Assembly (NCBI RefSeq): GCF_004342725.1
Contig: NZ_SMCP01000006.1
Coordinates: 124,001 to 188,000 of the forward strand
DNA: 64,000 nucleotides
Direction of reading: 5' to 3'
Source: Testudinibacter aquarius
GTDB lineage: Bacteria; Pseudomonadota; Gammaproteobacteria; Enterobacterales; Pasteurellaceae
Each line of letters opens with the position of its first letter. The first letter of the stretch is position 1. A model generated the notes under the pieces. The model was not told the origin of the DNA. It was given only the letters and a program-made list of their open reading frames with translations, and ran no database searches. Positions 1-10,015 of this stretch are shown in pieces. The position numbers were made by a program, and so were the translations under genes.

Positions 1-393
1 AATCGTCAGGCTCAGCGGGTTGATGAGCGGGTTTGGACGCCGGATCAAACCACCCTAATCCGTTTGGCGGCACAAGATCCCAAGGTTGATCGGATTTTTT
101 TGAATCCGGCAATCAAATTAAAATTGTGCCAAACGGTAACGGGGGACCGCACTTGGCTGGCGAAAATTCGTCCTTGGTTTGGGCATGATGCGCATTTACA
201 TGTGCGTTTAACTTGCCCGCAAGGGGCTACACATTGTGAAGCACAAGCACCGGTTCCCAGTGGTGAAGGGTGTGGAGCTGAATTGATGTCATGGTTTGAG
301 CCGCCAAAGCCGGGGACACAGTCAACGCCTAAAACACCACCACCATTGCCACAATTGTGCCAAATGATTTTGTCACAACAGGGTAAAAGCTAA
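1..393 (+). CDS. mepA: Penicillin-insensitive murein endopeptidase MepA, C-terminal part
   Basis: The frame is open from the first base, so the gene begins before the window and only about 130 C-terminal residues are seen. MepA is a periplasmic LAS-type metallopeptidase that cuts D-Ala-meso-DAP cross-links in peptidoglycan. The segment [10 protein letters not shown] contains the HxH zinc-ligand motif typical of the family and is followed by conserved cysteines (LTCP). The next genes, a YfcA-like TSUP protein and lpxM, repeat the H. influenzae order aroC-mepA-yfcA-msbB, which supports the call. The stop is TAA at 391-393. Confidence 0.9.
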   Translation, partial: NRQAQRVDERVWTPDQTTLIRLAAQDPKVDRIFLNPAIKLKLCQTVTGDRTWLAKIRPWFGHDAHLHVRLTCPQGATHCEAQAPVPSGEGCGAELMSWFEPPKPGTQSTPKTPPPLPQLCQMILSQQGKS

Positions 394-422
394 ATACAGA
401 CGATTAATAAGGTGATATTGGC

Positions 423-1187
423 GTGGAACTGACGTTTGAAATTTACTTAGTACTGTTTGCGGTAGCGTTATTCGCCGGTTTTATTGATGCCATTGCCGGT
501 GGTGGCGGCTTGATCACCATTCCTGCGCTGTTAGCGATCGGTATGCCGCCAGCGATGGCACTCGGCACCAACAAATTGCAGTCGTGCGGTGGTTCATTTT
601 CTGCCAGCTGGTATTTTATCCGGCAAAAAGCCGTGAATTTAAAGCAGATTATTTGGCTGATTGTGTTCACGTTTCTCGGTGCAGTGCTGGGGACGCTATT
701 GGTGCAGCAGATCAACATTGATTTTTTGAAAAAAATCCTGCCATTTTTGATTTTTGCTATTGGCATCTATTTTTTATTAACGCCTAAACTGGGCGAAAGT
801 GATAAAAAGACTCGAATTTCTTATATGGGATTTGCCTTAACCGCAGGGCTAGGAATTGGGTTTTATGATGGTTTTTTCGGACCGGGAACCGGCTCGTTTT
901 TAGGATTGGCATTCGTGATGTTGCTCGGTTTTAACTTGGCAAAAGCGACAGCACATGCAAAAGTGCTGAATTTTACTTCAAATATTGCGTCTTTGCTTTT
1001 TTTTATGATTGGCGGACAGCTTATGTGGAGCGTGGGGATCGTGATGTTGATTGGGCAGTTTATCGGGGCAAGATTGGGCGCTAAAATGGTGTTGACCAAA
1101 GGGCAAAAGCTGATCCGTCCGATGGTTGTGGTGGTAGCGTTTGTGATGGCGAGTAAATTAGCGTTTGATTATGGGTGGTTTGAATAG
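423..1187 (+). CDS. yfcA: TSUP-family membrane transporter, YfcA-like (sulfite exporter TauE/SafE family)
   Basis: A 254-residue polytopic membrane protein with about eight hydrophobic segments. The N-terminal half has the glycine-rich stretch GFIDAIAGGGGLITIP and the second half has GFYDGFFGPGTGSF, the two internally repeated signatures of the TauE/SafE (TSUP) family. Family members export organic or sulfur-containing anions; the substrate of YfcA is not established. The start is taken as GTG at 423, with no better ATG nearby. It sits 29 bp after mepA in the same direction, as in enterobacteria and Haemophilus. Confidence 0.88.
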   Translation: MELTFEIYLVLFAVALFAGFIDAIAGGGGLITIPALLAIGMPPAMALGTNKLQSCGGSFSASWYFIRQKAVNLKQIIWLIVFTFLGAVLGTLLVQQINIDFLKKILPFLIFAIGIYFLLTPKLGESDKKTRISYMGFALTAGLGIGFYDGFFGPGTGSFLGLAFVMLLGFNLAKATAHAKVLNFTSNIASLLFFMIGGQLMWSVGIVMLIGQFIGARLGAKMVLTKGQKLIRPMVVVVAFVMASKLAFDYGWFE

Positions 1188-1245
1188 CGCTAGTGTGAAT
1201 AGATTTTTGTGGATACATTTGTTGTAAATAGGATTGTTGTGAAAG

Positions 1246-2220
1246 ATGAGTGAGCAAAATACCCGTATAACGGGCAGAGTGGGTTATGATCCGCACTTTT
1301 CTTGGCGTTATCTACTGCCGAAATATTGGGGAATTTGGCTGGGGATAGCCGGATTACTGCTGCTGGCGTATGTGCCGTATCGCTGGCGTGATGCTTTTGC
1401 GGCTCAATTAGCCAAAATTATCGGCAAAAAAGCGAAAAAACAGCGCCATCGTGCCAGAGTGAATTTGAGCTACTGCTTTCCGGATTGGAGTGAGCAGCAA
1501 AAAGAGCAGGTGATCGACGATATGTTTGTCTGTGTGACCCAAACAATGTTAGCGATTGGCGAAGTTGCACTGCGTTCAAAAACACATTTAAGCCAACGAG
1601 TGGAATTTTTAGGTTTGGACTATGTTCGTCAGGCAAGAGCCGAAGGTCAAAATGTGATCTTGCTGGTGCCGCATACTTGGGCAATTGACGCTTCCGGCAT
1701 TATCTTACATACACAGGGTATGCCGATGACCGCCATGTATAATCCGCATCGTAATCCGTTGGTGGACTGGTTGTGGAACCGCACTCGCGAACGTTTTGGC
1801 GGTAAAATGCACGCCCGTCAAAACGGGATTAAACCGTTTTTAAATGCAGTTCGACGCGGCGAATTGGGTTATTATCTTCCCGATGAGGACTATGGCGAAG
1901 CGCTGAGTGTATATGCTGACTTTTTTGCCACTTATAAAGCGACCTTGCCCGGTTTGAACAAAATGGCAAAAGTGGCAAAAGCAGTGGTAATCCCCATGTT
2001 TCCCCGTTATGACGCCAAATTGGGTAAGTATCAGCTCGATATTCATCCGCCGATGAGATTGAGTGATGACGACCACGAAATGGCAACATTGATGAACCAA
2101 GAGATTGAATCCTATGTGCGTGCCACGCCGGAACAGTATGTTTGGATTTTGCGCCTGTTGAAAACCCGCAGAGACGGACAGGATATTTATAAAAATGCAC
2201 TAACAAAGCATTTGCAGTAG
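1246..2220 (+). CDS. lpxM: Lipid A acyltransferase LpxM (MsbB)
   Basis: A 324-residue LpxL/LpxM/LpxP-family enzyme of the inner membrane that transfers a late acyl chain to Kdo2-lipid A. It has one N-terminal membrane segment (about residues 28-46) and the acyltransferase HX4D motif, His143 to Asp148 (HTWAID). The following regions, around NRTRERFGGKMHARQNGIK and YYLPDEDYG, are typical of LpxM rather than LpxL. The neighbourhood mepA-yfcA-lpxM matches the msbB locus of H. influenzae. In H. influenzae selD follows msbB; here selD lies far away at 58.2 kb, so the block has been rearranged. Confidence 0.9.
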   Translation: MSEQNTRITGRVGYDPHFSWRYLLPKYWGIWLGIAGLLLLAYVPYRWRDAFAAQLAKIIGKKAKKQRHRARVNLSYCFPDWSEQQKEQVIDDMFVCVTQTMLAIGEVALRSKTHLSQRVEFLGLDYVRQARAEGQNVILLVPHTWAIDASGIILHTQGMPMTAMYNPHRNPLVDWLWNRTRERFGGKMHARQNGIKPFLNAVRRGELGYYLPDEDYGEALSVYADFFATYKATLPGLNKMAKVAKAVVIPMFPRYDAKLGKYQLDIHPPMRLSDDDHEMATLMNQEIESYVRATPEQYVWILRLLKTRRDGQDIYKNALTKHLQ

Positions 2221-2330
2221 CAGTGAGTTTTGTTATGCTTAGCAGTTGATCAGGTTGCCGTAATATCTGCTATGGTATTGACGGTACTATTTTTTATTCA
2301 TTCAGGATTTTATTCATTTAGGTTTTAAAT

Positions 2331-2873
2331 ATGAGCCAAATACTAGAGTTAGTCAAATCGTCGATTAAATCCATTCCGGACTATCCGAAAAAAGGGATTA
2401 TTTTTCGTGATATCACCAGCTTGCTGGAAGTACCGCAAGCTTTTCAGGCAACGGTAGATTTAATTACCGCGCACTATAAAGACAAAGGAATTACCAAAGT
2501 GGTGGGGACTGAGTCGCGTGGTTTTATTTTCGGTGCACCGGTGGCACTGGCATTGGGACTGCCTTTTGTTTTGGTTCGCAAGCCACGTAAATTACCGCGT
2601 GAAACCATCGCTCAAAATTATCAATTAGAATATGGTGAAGATACACTGGAAATTCATATCGATGCGATTTCTACCGAAGACAATGTCTTGATTATTGATG
2701 ATTTATTAGCGACCGGTGGAACAGTTGAAGCCACAGTGAAATTGATCCGCCGACTGGGCGGAAAAGTGGAGCATGCCGCTTTTATCATTAAACTGCCGGA
2801 ATTGGGCGGCGCGGAACGGCTGCAAAAAGTGGGGATTACCAGCTATAATCTGGTCAGTTTTGACGGGCATTAA
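2331..2873 (+). CDS. apt: Adenine phosphoribosyltransferase
   Basis: A 180-residue cytosolic purine-salvage enzyme that converts adenine and PRPP to AMP. The PRPP-binding loop is plain at residues 119-131 ([13 protein letters not shown]). The N-terminal [15 protein letters not shown] segment and the ESRGF motif near residues 61-65 are characteristic of Apt. The length equals the family norm. It is 26 bp upstream of dnaX and starts an apt-dnaX-ybaB-recR cluster, the same order as in E. coli. Confidence 0.96.
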   Translation: MSQILELVKSSIKSIPDYPKKGIIFRDITSLLEVPQAFQATVDLITAHYKDKGITKVVGTESRGFIFGAPVALALGLPFVLVRKPRKLPRETIAQNYQLEYGEDTLEIHIDAISTEDNVLIIDDLLATGGTVEATVKLIRRLGGKVEHAAFIIKLPELGGAERLQKVGITSYNLVSFDGH

Positions 2874-2899
2874 TCGATTTTATTGTTAAGCAGGCATCA

Positions 2900-5095
2900 A
2901 TGAGCTATCAGGTTCTTGCCAGAAAATGGCGACCGCAGCGATTTTCTCAAGTGGTGGGACAACAGCATGTTCTGACCGCACTTGCTAATGGGTTGGATAA
3001 CAATCGGTTGCACCATGCGTATTTGTTTTCCGGCACCCGTGGTGTGGGCAAAACCTCGATTGCCCGGCTGTTTGCCAAAGGGCTGAACTGTGAATTGGGT
3101 GTCAGTGCCGAGCCTTGTGGTGAATGCGAAAATTGCCGTGCCATTGAAGAAGGGCGCTTTATCGATCTGCTGGAAATTGATGCGGCATCGCGCACCAAAG
3201 TAGAAGATACCCGTGAACTGCTGGATAATGTGCAATATAAACCAGTGCAGGGACGCTACAAAATTTATCTCATCGATGAAGTGCATATGCTGTCACGGCA
3301 CAGTTTTAATGCGTTGTTGAAAACCTTGGAGGAGCCGCCGGAATACGTCAAGTTCTTGCTGGCAACCACCGATCCGCATAAATTGCCGGTGACGATTTTG
3401 TCCCGCTGTATCCAATTTCATTTAAAAGCGCTTGAACCGCAGCAGATTGCTGATCACCTAGAACATATTCTGCAACAGGAAAAAATCGCCTACCAACGTA
3501 GCGCCTTAGATCAGATTGCTAAGGCGGCACGGGGGAGTATTCGCGATGCCTTGAGTTTGACTGATCAAGCGATTGCTATGGGCAATAGTAATATCAGTAG
3601 CGAGATCGTTCATCAAATGTTAGGTACATTGGACGGTGAGCAGGCACTGGATATTATTCAGGCGCTGCAACTGGCGGACGGTGAAGCGATTATGCAAGCG
3701 CTGCGGCAAGTGGCGGAGAAAGGGGTAGAGTGGGATCAACTGCTACAGGAGATTGCGGCTTATTTGCACCAAATTGCAATGCGCCAACTATTGCAACCGA
3801 CAAGTGACCCGTCTGAACAAGAAAATCGGATTGATTTTTTGGCAAGCCATTTGCCACCGGAAGATGTGCAATATTACTATCAATTGATGTTGAGCGGGCG
3901 CAAAGAGCTGCCGTATGCACCGGATCAACGTAGCGGAGTGGAGATGACGCTGTTGCGTGCTTTAGCGTTTCACCCTAAATTGTTGCAATGGGAAAAAACC
4001 GGCGTTCAGACTGCTACGGAGCAAGGTAATCATAGGGAGCAGGCAGAAAATACTCGCCAACATGTCGAGAAAATTCGTCAAAATTTTATTAAGCATGAAG
4101 AAGTGTCGCAACAGCAGCAATCGCCTTCTGTTTCCGATGTGACAAGTGCGGTTGAAACCGAGCTTCAGACACAGTCGACACCACAACTAACCGTTCAGCC
4201 TGAAATTGAAAATCAAGCTCAACCGGAAATACTTGAAGCGGAATCTGCGGCGGCAGAAAACGCTGCGCCACAATCTTCCGCCTTAAAAGCGCTGCGGGCG
4301 CGTGATCAATTGCGTCAAAATACGCAAAAAAAAAATCCTGAATTAACGACTGGTGAGGCTGCTACGCAAGAATCTGCGCTGGAATCCCGTGCGAGACAGC
4401 GTTTAATTACAGCAGCACCGGCAAAATCACTCAAAATTATGGAACGCTTGAGCCAGATCAGCGAGAGTAGTGCTGATTCCGCTAAGCCTGAATCACAGCT
4501 GCCACTCATGCAATCGGAAGCGATTGAAGACGATGAGTCAAAAAATGAAGCTGAAACTGAAATTATTGGCGAAGATTACCACTGGCAGTGGCTGAATCCT
4601 GCGCTGGAACAGGAAGAGCTTGGCAACCGCTTACGACCGTCAGATATCAAACAGGCTATTTTGCAGGAGCGAACGCCTGAATTGGTGGCAAAAGTTCTGA
4701 GAATCAGTGCCGAGCGTGATCATTGGTCAGCCCTGATCGAAAAATTGAATGTCAGTGGCATGGTAAAGCAGTTAGGACTGAATTCATTACTGCTACAAGA
4801 AGAGGAACAGATGGTGGTTCTCGGTTTGCGACCGGAACAGTCTAATTTAAATAATGAACGTTATATCAATATATTAGAACAGCAATTGAATGAGTTTTAT
4901 CAGCGTAAAGTGCGGTTAGAGGTTCGTTTGGAAGCCGACCAAACTCGTATGACGCCACTGGAACAGCGCCGTCAGGTCTATTTGGAACTGGGTGAACAAG
5001 CAAAACAAGCATTGCAGCAAGATCCACAATTAGCGCTGTTACAGCAAGAGTTTGATGCGCTATTGGATTTGGACAGTATCCGCGCAGTAGGGTAG
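2900..5095 (+). CDS. dnaX: DNA polymerase III subunits tau/gamma
   Basis: A 731-residue clamp-loader ATPase. Walker A is GTRGVGKTS (residues 45-53), zinc ligands are Cys64, Cys73, Cys76 and Cys79, the Walker B region is IDEVHML, and the SRC motif sits in LSRCIQF. After the AAA+ and collar domains (to about residue 370) comes a low-complexity Gln/Ala/Glu linker, then a C-terminal tau-specific domain that binds the polymerase and DnaB. An A10 run (4326-4335) lies in the linker. Slippage of one base either way meets a stop within a few codons, which would yield a gamma form of about 480 residues; see the separate feature. Upstream of ybaB-recR as in enterobacteria. Confidence 0.96.
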   Translation: MSYQVLARKWRPQRFSQVVGQQHVLTALANGLDNNRLHHAYLFSGTRGVGKTSIARLFAKGLNCELGVSAEPCGECENCRAIEEGRFIDLLEIDAASRTKVEDTRELLDNVQYKPVQGRYKIYLIDEVHMLSRHSFNALLKTLEEPPEYVKFLLATTDPHKLPVTILSRCIQFHLKALEPQQIADHLEHILQQEKIAYQRSALDQIAKAARGSIRDALSLTDQAIAMGNSNISSEIVHQMLGTLDGEQALDIIQALQLADGEAIMQALRQVAEKGVEWDQLLQEIAAYLHQIAMRQLLQPTSDPSEQENRIDFLASHLPPEDVQYYYQLMLSGRKELPYAPDQRSGVEMTLLRALAFHPKLLQWEKTGVQTATEQGNHREQAENTRQHVEKIRQNFIKHEEVSQQQQSPSVSDVTSAVETELQTQSTPQLTVQPEIENQAQPEILEAESAAAENAAPQSSALKALRARDQLRQNTQKKNPELTTGEAATQESALESRARQRLITAAPAKSLKIMERLSQISESSADSAKPESQLPLMQSEAIEDDESKNEAETEIIGEDYHWQWLNPALEQEELGNRLRPSDIKQAILQERTPELVAKVLRISAERDHWSALIEKLNVSGMVKQLGLNSLLLQEEEQMVVLGLRPEQSNLNNERYINILEQQLNEFYQRKVRLEVRLEADQTRMTPLEQRRQVYLELGEQAKQALQQDPQLALLQQEFDALLDLDSIRAVG
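4326..4346 (+). promoter_or_regulatory. Likely frameshift/slippage site producing the gamma subunit of DnaX
   Basis: Ten consecutive A residues (4326-4335) lie in the dnaX linker. In the normal frame they read Gln-Lys-Lys-Asn and continue. In the -1 frame the next codons are TCC then TGA (4339-4341); in the +1 frame they are ATC CTG AAT then TAA (4344-4346). Either a ribosomal -1 shift, as at the E. coli dnaX A AAA AAG site, or transcriptional slippage, as in Thermus, would make a truncated gamma of about 480 residues. Which mechanism operates is inference. Confidence 0.72.
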
Positions 5096-5200
5096 TGTTT
5101 TGCCGATGAAAGATCAGGACGGCTATTTGCAGTCGCAGCAATTTAAGCTAGAATGAACCCTTGATTTTAAACTATTGTTAGCAAAAAAAGAGAGTAAATT

Positions 5201-5530
5201 ATGTTTGGAAAAGGCGGCTTAGGCAACTTGATGAAGCAGGCGCAGCAGATGCAAGAGCGTATGCAAAAAATGCAGGAAGAAGTGGCGAAACTGGAAGTTA
5301 CCGGTGAATCCGGAGCCGGTTTGGTGAAAGTCACCGTCAACGGGGCACACAATTGTCGTCGTATCGAAATTGATCCATCATTGATGGAAGATGACAAAGA
5401 GATGCTGGAAGATCTGGTCGCAGCAGCATTTAACGATGCAGTGCGCCGTGCCGAAGAGTTGCAAAAAGAAAAAATGTCGTCAGTGACTTCCGGTATGCAG
5501 TTGCCGCCGGGCTTCAAGATGCCGTTTTAA
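5201..5530 (+). CDS. ybaB: Nucleoid-associated protein, YbaB/EbfC family
   Basis: A 109-residue DNA-binding protein of the YbaB/EbfC family. It begins [18 protein letters not shown], a long amphipathic helix rich in Gln and Met, followed by the conserved [18 protein letters not shown] region and the C-terminal PPGFKMPF tail. Members form dimers and bind DNA as nucleoid-associated proteins. It is placed between dnaX and recR as in most Gammaproteobacteria. A good ribosome-binding purine stretch (AAAGAGAG) precedes the ATG. Confidence 0.94.
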   Translation: MFGKGGLGNLMKQAQQMQERMQKMQEEVAKLEVTGESGAGLVKVTVNGAHNCRRIEIDPSLMEDDKEMLEDLVAAAFNDAVRRAEELQKEKMSSVTSGMQLPPGFKMPF

Positions 5531-5550
5531 ATAAAAAATATTTATCTTAG

Positions 5551-5572
5551 AACCGCACTTTAAAGTGCGGTT
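5551..5572. terminator. USS-based palindromic terminator/attenuator between ybaB and recR
   Basis: Two uptake signal sequences in inverted orientation form an exact 22-nt palindrome (AACCGCACTTT followed directly by AAAGTGCGGTT), followed by TTGTTT on the plus strand. Paired inverted USS copies commonly act as intrinsic terminators in Pasteurellaceae. It may attenuate transcription from dnaX-ybaB into recR. Confidence 0.7.
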
Positions 5573-5603
5573 TGTTTATTAAAAATCAGCGAATAAGCTT
5601 AAA

Positions 5604-6206
5604 ATGCAAATTAGTCCACTATTGGAACACCTAATGGAGGCGCTGCGTTGCCTCCCCGGCGTCGGCCCTAAATCGGCACAACGTATGGCTTACCATCTAT
5701 TGCAACGTAATCGCAGTGGCGGTATTAATTTGGCGCAAGCCTTGCAGGAAGCCATGAGCAAGATTGGGCATTGTAGTCAGTGCCGCACCTTTACTGAAGA
5801 AGAGTGCTGTGCAATTTGTAAAAATCCTCGTCGTCAGCAGAACCGCCAGTTGTGTGTGGTTGAAATGCCGTCTGATATTCAAGCACTGGAGCTGACGGGG
5901 CAATATTCCGGTCGCTATTTTGTGCTGATGGGACATCTTTCACCGCTAGACGGCATCGGCCCGCGTGATATCGGATTAGACTTGTTACAGCAGCGCTTGC
6001 AACAAGAAGCCTTTGAAGAAGTGATTTTGGCAACCAATCCCACGGTAGAAGGTGATGCAACGGCAAATTATATCGCCGAACTTTGCCGACAATATGACAT
6101 TCATGTCACTCGTATTGCCCATGGCATTCCGGTGGGCGGAGAATTGGAGAATGTGGACGGTACTACCTTGTCACACTCATTTTTGGGGCGACGTTCAGTC
6201 AAATAA
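5604..6206 (+). CDS. recR: Recombination mediator protein RecR
   Basis: A 200-residue RecFOR-pathway protein that helps load RecA on SSB-coated single-stranded DNA. The N-terminal helix-hairpin-helix reads [13 protein letters not shown]. Zinc-finger cysteines are Cys57, Cys60, Cys68 or 69, and Cys72. The Toprim domain follows, with [12 protein letters not shown] and the conserved [15 protein letters not shown] region. The length matches the family exactly. It lies 73 bp after ybaB, with a USS hairpin between. Confidence 0.96.
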   Translation: MQISPLLEHLMEALRCLPGVGPKSAQRMAYHLLQRNRSGGINLAQALQEAMSKIGHCSQCRTFTEEECCAICKNPRRQQNRQLCVVEMPSDIQALELTGQYSGRYFVLMGHLSPLDGIGPRDIGLDLLQQRLQQEAFEEVILATNPTVEGDATANYIAELCRQYDIHVTRIAHGIPVGGELENVDGTTLSHSFLGRRSVK

Positions 6207-6265
6207 CTTGCAGATGAGCAACAAACACAAAAATAAAGCAAAATTTATATGAGAGGCTCGATAAG

Positions 6266-7123
6266 ATGAATAATAAAGATTACCTGATTGATATTACTGA
6301 ACAAAACTTTAACGAAGTGCTTCAACTCAGCCAGCAGTCTCCGTTGGTATTCAGCTTTTATATGCCGGGCGATGCCGCCTCAGAAAACTTTACCGCACTT
6401 TTAGCACGGTTGGCGGAGCAGCATAATGGCGCATTTGTATTGGTGAAAGTCAATTGTGAGCAACAGCAGACCATTGTGCGTCAATTCCAAATTCAAGCGG
6501 TACCGACCACCTATCTGTTTAAAGACGGCGCACCGATAGACGCTTTTCCCGGCGTGTTGCCGGAGGAAGAGCTGAAAACCCGCTTGGCGCTGATTTTGCC
6601 GCGAGAAGAAGAGATAAAATTTAATCAGGCGCTGGACTACCTGCAAGCAGAAGATTACGACCATGCGCTGCCTTTGCTGAAAGAGGCATGGAGCTTATCC
6701 GATCGTAAAAACAGTGAAATCGCACTGTTGTATGCCGAAACCTATATCGCAATCAAAAATACCGAAGCCGCACAAGAGATTTTAAACCAGATTCCGATTC
6801 AAGATCGAGACAGCCGTTGGCAAGGGTTACAGGCGCAAATCGAATTATTGATTCAAGCAGCAGATACACCGGAAATTCAGCAACTGCAACAGGATTTCAG
6901 CCGTAATCCAAGCCCAGAAATCGCTTTGAAATTGGCGTTGCAACTCCATCAAGCTGGGCGCAACGAAGAGGCGTTAGCGTTACTGTTCGGCTTTTTAAAG
7001 CAGGATCTCAATGTAGCAAACGGCGAGTTGAAACAGCAATATCTCTCGATTCTGGCGGCAATCGGCAACAGCGATCCGGTGACGAATAAATATCGTCGCT
7101 TACTTTACTCCTTGCTGTATTAG
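6266..7123 (+). CDS. cnoX: Thioredoxin-like co-chaperone CnoX (YbbN family)
   Basis: A 285-residue protein with an N-terminal thioredoxin fold (about residues 8-112, including the cis-Pro loop AVPTTYLFKDG) and a C-terminal TPR-like helical region. CnoX/YbbN protects proteins from chlorine-induced aggregation and passes them to GroEL or DnaK. The usual CxxC position reads MPGDAASENF and has no cysteine at all, so this protein cannot be a dithiol reductase. It lies directly upstream of trxB and cydDC, the same order as HI1159-HI1158-HI1157-HI1156 in H. influenzae. Confidence 0.85.
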   Translation: MNNKDYLIDITEQNFNEVLQLSQQSPLVFSFYMPGDAASENFTALLARLAEQHNGAFVLVKVNCEQQQTIVRQFQIQAVPTTYLFKDGAPIDAFPGVLPEEELKTRLALILPREEEIKFNQALDYLQAEDYDHALPLLKEAWSLSDRKNSEIALLYAETYIAIKNTEAAQEILNQIPIQDRDSRWQGLQAQIELLIQAADTPEIQQLQQDFSRNPSPEIALKLALQLHQAGRNEEALALLFGFLKQDLNVANGELKQQYLSILAAIGNSDPVTNKYRRLLYSLLY

Positions 7124-7171
7124 AGTTTGGATCCAACACAACCAATGGCAACAAATTCAATGGCGAATTGA

Positions 7172-8176
<1,005 letters not shown>

Positions 8177-8194
8177 TTCGTTTAACCAAGATAG

Positions 8195-8224
8195 AGCATA
8201 GCAGTTGCTATGCTTTTGTTTTTT
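8195..8224 (+). terminator. Intrinsic terminator between trxB and cydD
   Basis: A 9-bp perfect stem (AGCATAGCA / TGCTATGCT) with a 2-nt central loop is followed by TTTGTTTTTT. It lies between the trxB stop and the cydD start, so cydDC may be transcribed partly by read-through or from its own promoter. Confidence 0.75.
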
Positions 8225-8235
8225 AAGGACTGTGA

Positions 8236-10002
8236 ATGAATAAGGCTCGGCAGAAAGTCGTTGCCAAGTGGCTGCGTCAACAACAAAAAATAATTAAAGC
8301 TCCGCTGTATTTTAATATTCTACTTGGCTGTTTAAGTGCGGTTTTGTTGATCGGGCAAACTTGGTTGCTGGCGATGATCTTGGACGGTTTTATTATTCAA
8401 CAACAACCACGCCAACAATTTCTCAGTGCATTTATCGGCTTGTTCGGCATTTTTGTAGTTCGAGCCATTATTCTTTATCTGCGTGAACGTTTGGGGTTTT
8501 ATGCCGGACAACGTCTGCGCCAAGTGATTCGACAGCAAGTGCTGGATAAACTCACGGCGGTAGGGCCGGTTGCAATGAAAATTCATCCGAGCGGCACTTG
8601 GGCTACGATTGTGCTGGAACAAGTGGAAAACTTACACAATTTCTATGCTCGCTATCTTAGTCAACAATTTTTATCACTGTTGATCCCCTTGATTATTCTG
8701 ATTGCCGTTTTCCCGATCAATTGGGTTAGTGCCTTGATCTTATTGTTTACTGCGCCGTTGATCCCAATCTTTATGGCATTGGTTGGCTTGAAAGCGGCAG
8801 AAACCAGCCAACGCAACATTACTATACTAGGACGGTTGAGTGGTCAGTTTTTGGATCGCTTGCGTGGTTTAGAAACCTTGCGCTTGTTTGGGCGCACTGA
8901 ACAGACGCTACAGAGTATGAATCACGCTGCCGATGAATTCCGTCGCAGCACCATGGATGTCCTGAAAATTGCGTTCTTGTCTTCTGCGGTTTTGGAGTTT
9001 TTTACCTCGATTTCCATTGCGATGATGGCAGTCTATTTTGGTTTCAGCTATTTAGGACAAATTAGCTTTGGCAGTGGTGGTGTGATGTTGGCGCTATTTG
9101 TTGGTTTTTTCAGCCTGATTTTAGCACCGGAATTTTATCAACCACTGCGTGATCTCGGCACCTACTATCACGATCGTGCTGCTGCAGTTGCGGCGGCGGA
9201 TGCGATTGAAGATTTTCTAGCACAAGATTTTTTGACGGTGCAAACAGAACAAAGCGATAACATTATTGCTGATCAAACGGTTAGCATTACGGCACAACAA
9301 CTAGAGATCCTTAGCCCACAGGGGCAACCTTTAAGCCAGCCATTGAATTTCACGCTATCGTCTAAACAAAGCGTGGCGTTGATCGGGCAGAGTGGTGCAG
9401 GCAAAAGTTCGTTACTGAATGTATTGCTCGGTTTTTTGCCGTATCGTGGCAGTTTGCAAGTCAACGGCATTGAAATATGTGAGTTGAATCTACAGCAATG
9501 GCGACAACAAATTGCCTGGGTCGGACAAAATCCCTTGTTGTTGCCGGGCAGCATTCGGGAAAATTTATTGTTGGGCAATCCCAAAGCCAGTGAGCAGCAG
9601 TTGCAACAGGCGCTACAAGCGGCTTATGCGCAAGAGTTTACTGATAAATTAGGTTTGGACTATTTGATTCGTGAAGGCGGTTTGGGGCTGTCCGGCGGAC
9701 AGGCGCAGCGTTTAGCGATTGCCCGAGCGCTATTACGCCATGCCAAATTGCTGCTGCTTGATGAACCAACCGCGAGTTTGGATGCGACCTCTGAAAGTGC
9801 GGTTTTGAATACGCTGCAACAGGCCAGCCGTCAGCAAACGACACTTATGGTGACACACCGTATTGAAGACTTGCAGCAGTCTGATCAAATTTGGGTGATG
9901 CGGCAAGGTGCCATCGTGCAACAGGGAACTTTTGCTGAACTACGCCAGCAAGACGGCTATTTTGCCGAGTTATTAAGTGAACGCCGACAGGCAATTGATT
10001 AA
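8236..10002 (+). CDS. cydD: Heterodimeric ABC exporter subunit CydD
   Basis: A 588-residue half-transporter. The N-terminal transmembrane domain (about residues 1-310) precedes an ATPase domain with Walker A GQSGAGKSS, signature LSGGQAQR and Walker B LLLLDEPTASLD. With CydC it exports glutathione and cysteine to the periplasm (later work also links it to heme handling), which is needed for cytochrome bd and c maturation. The position after trxB and before cydC is the classical trxB-cydDC order. Confidence 0.93.
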   Translation: MNKARQKVVAKWLRQQQKIIKAPLYFNILLGCLSAVLLIGQTWLLAMILDGFIIQQQPRQQFLSAFIGLFGIFVVRAIILYLRERLGFYAGQRLRQVIRQQVLDKLTAVGPVAMKIHPSGTWATIVLEQVENLHNFYARYLSQQFLSLLIPLIILIAVFPINWVSALILLFTAPLIPIFMALVGLKAAETSQRNITILGRLSGQFLDRLRGLETLRLFGRTEQTLQSMNHAADEFRRSTMDVLKIAFLSSAVLEFFTSISIAMMAVYFGFSYLGQISFGSGGVMLALFVGFFSLILAPEFYQPLRDLGTYYHDRAAAVAAADAIEDFLAQDFLTVQTEQSDNIIADQTVSITAQQLEILSPQGQPLSQPLNFTLSSKQSVALIGQSGAGKSSLLNVLLGFLPYRGSLQVNGIEICELNLQQWRQQIAWVGQNPLLLPGSIRENLLLGNPKASEQQLQQALQAAYAQEFTDKLGLDYLIREGGLGLSGGQAQRLAIARALLRHAKLLLLDEPTASLDATSESAVLNTLQQASRQQTTLMVTHRIEDLQQSDQIWVMRQGAIVQQGTFAELRQQDGYFAELLSERRQAID

Positions 10003-10015
10003 CGGAGAGATTAAG

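Noticed and set aside
4089-4271. Minus-strand ORFs in the dnaX linker
   Set aside because: They arise from the low-complexity linker and lack start signals.
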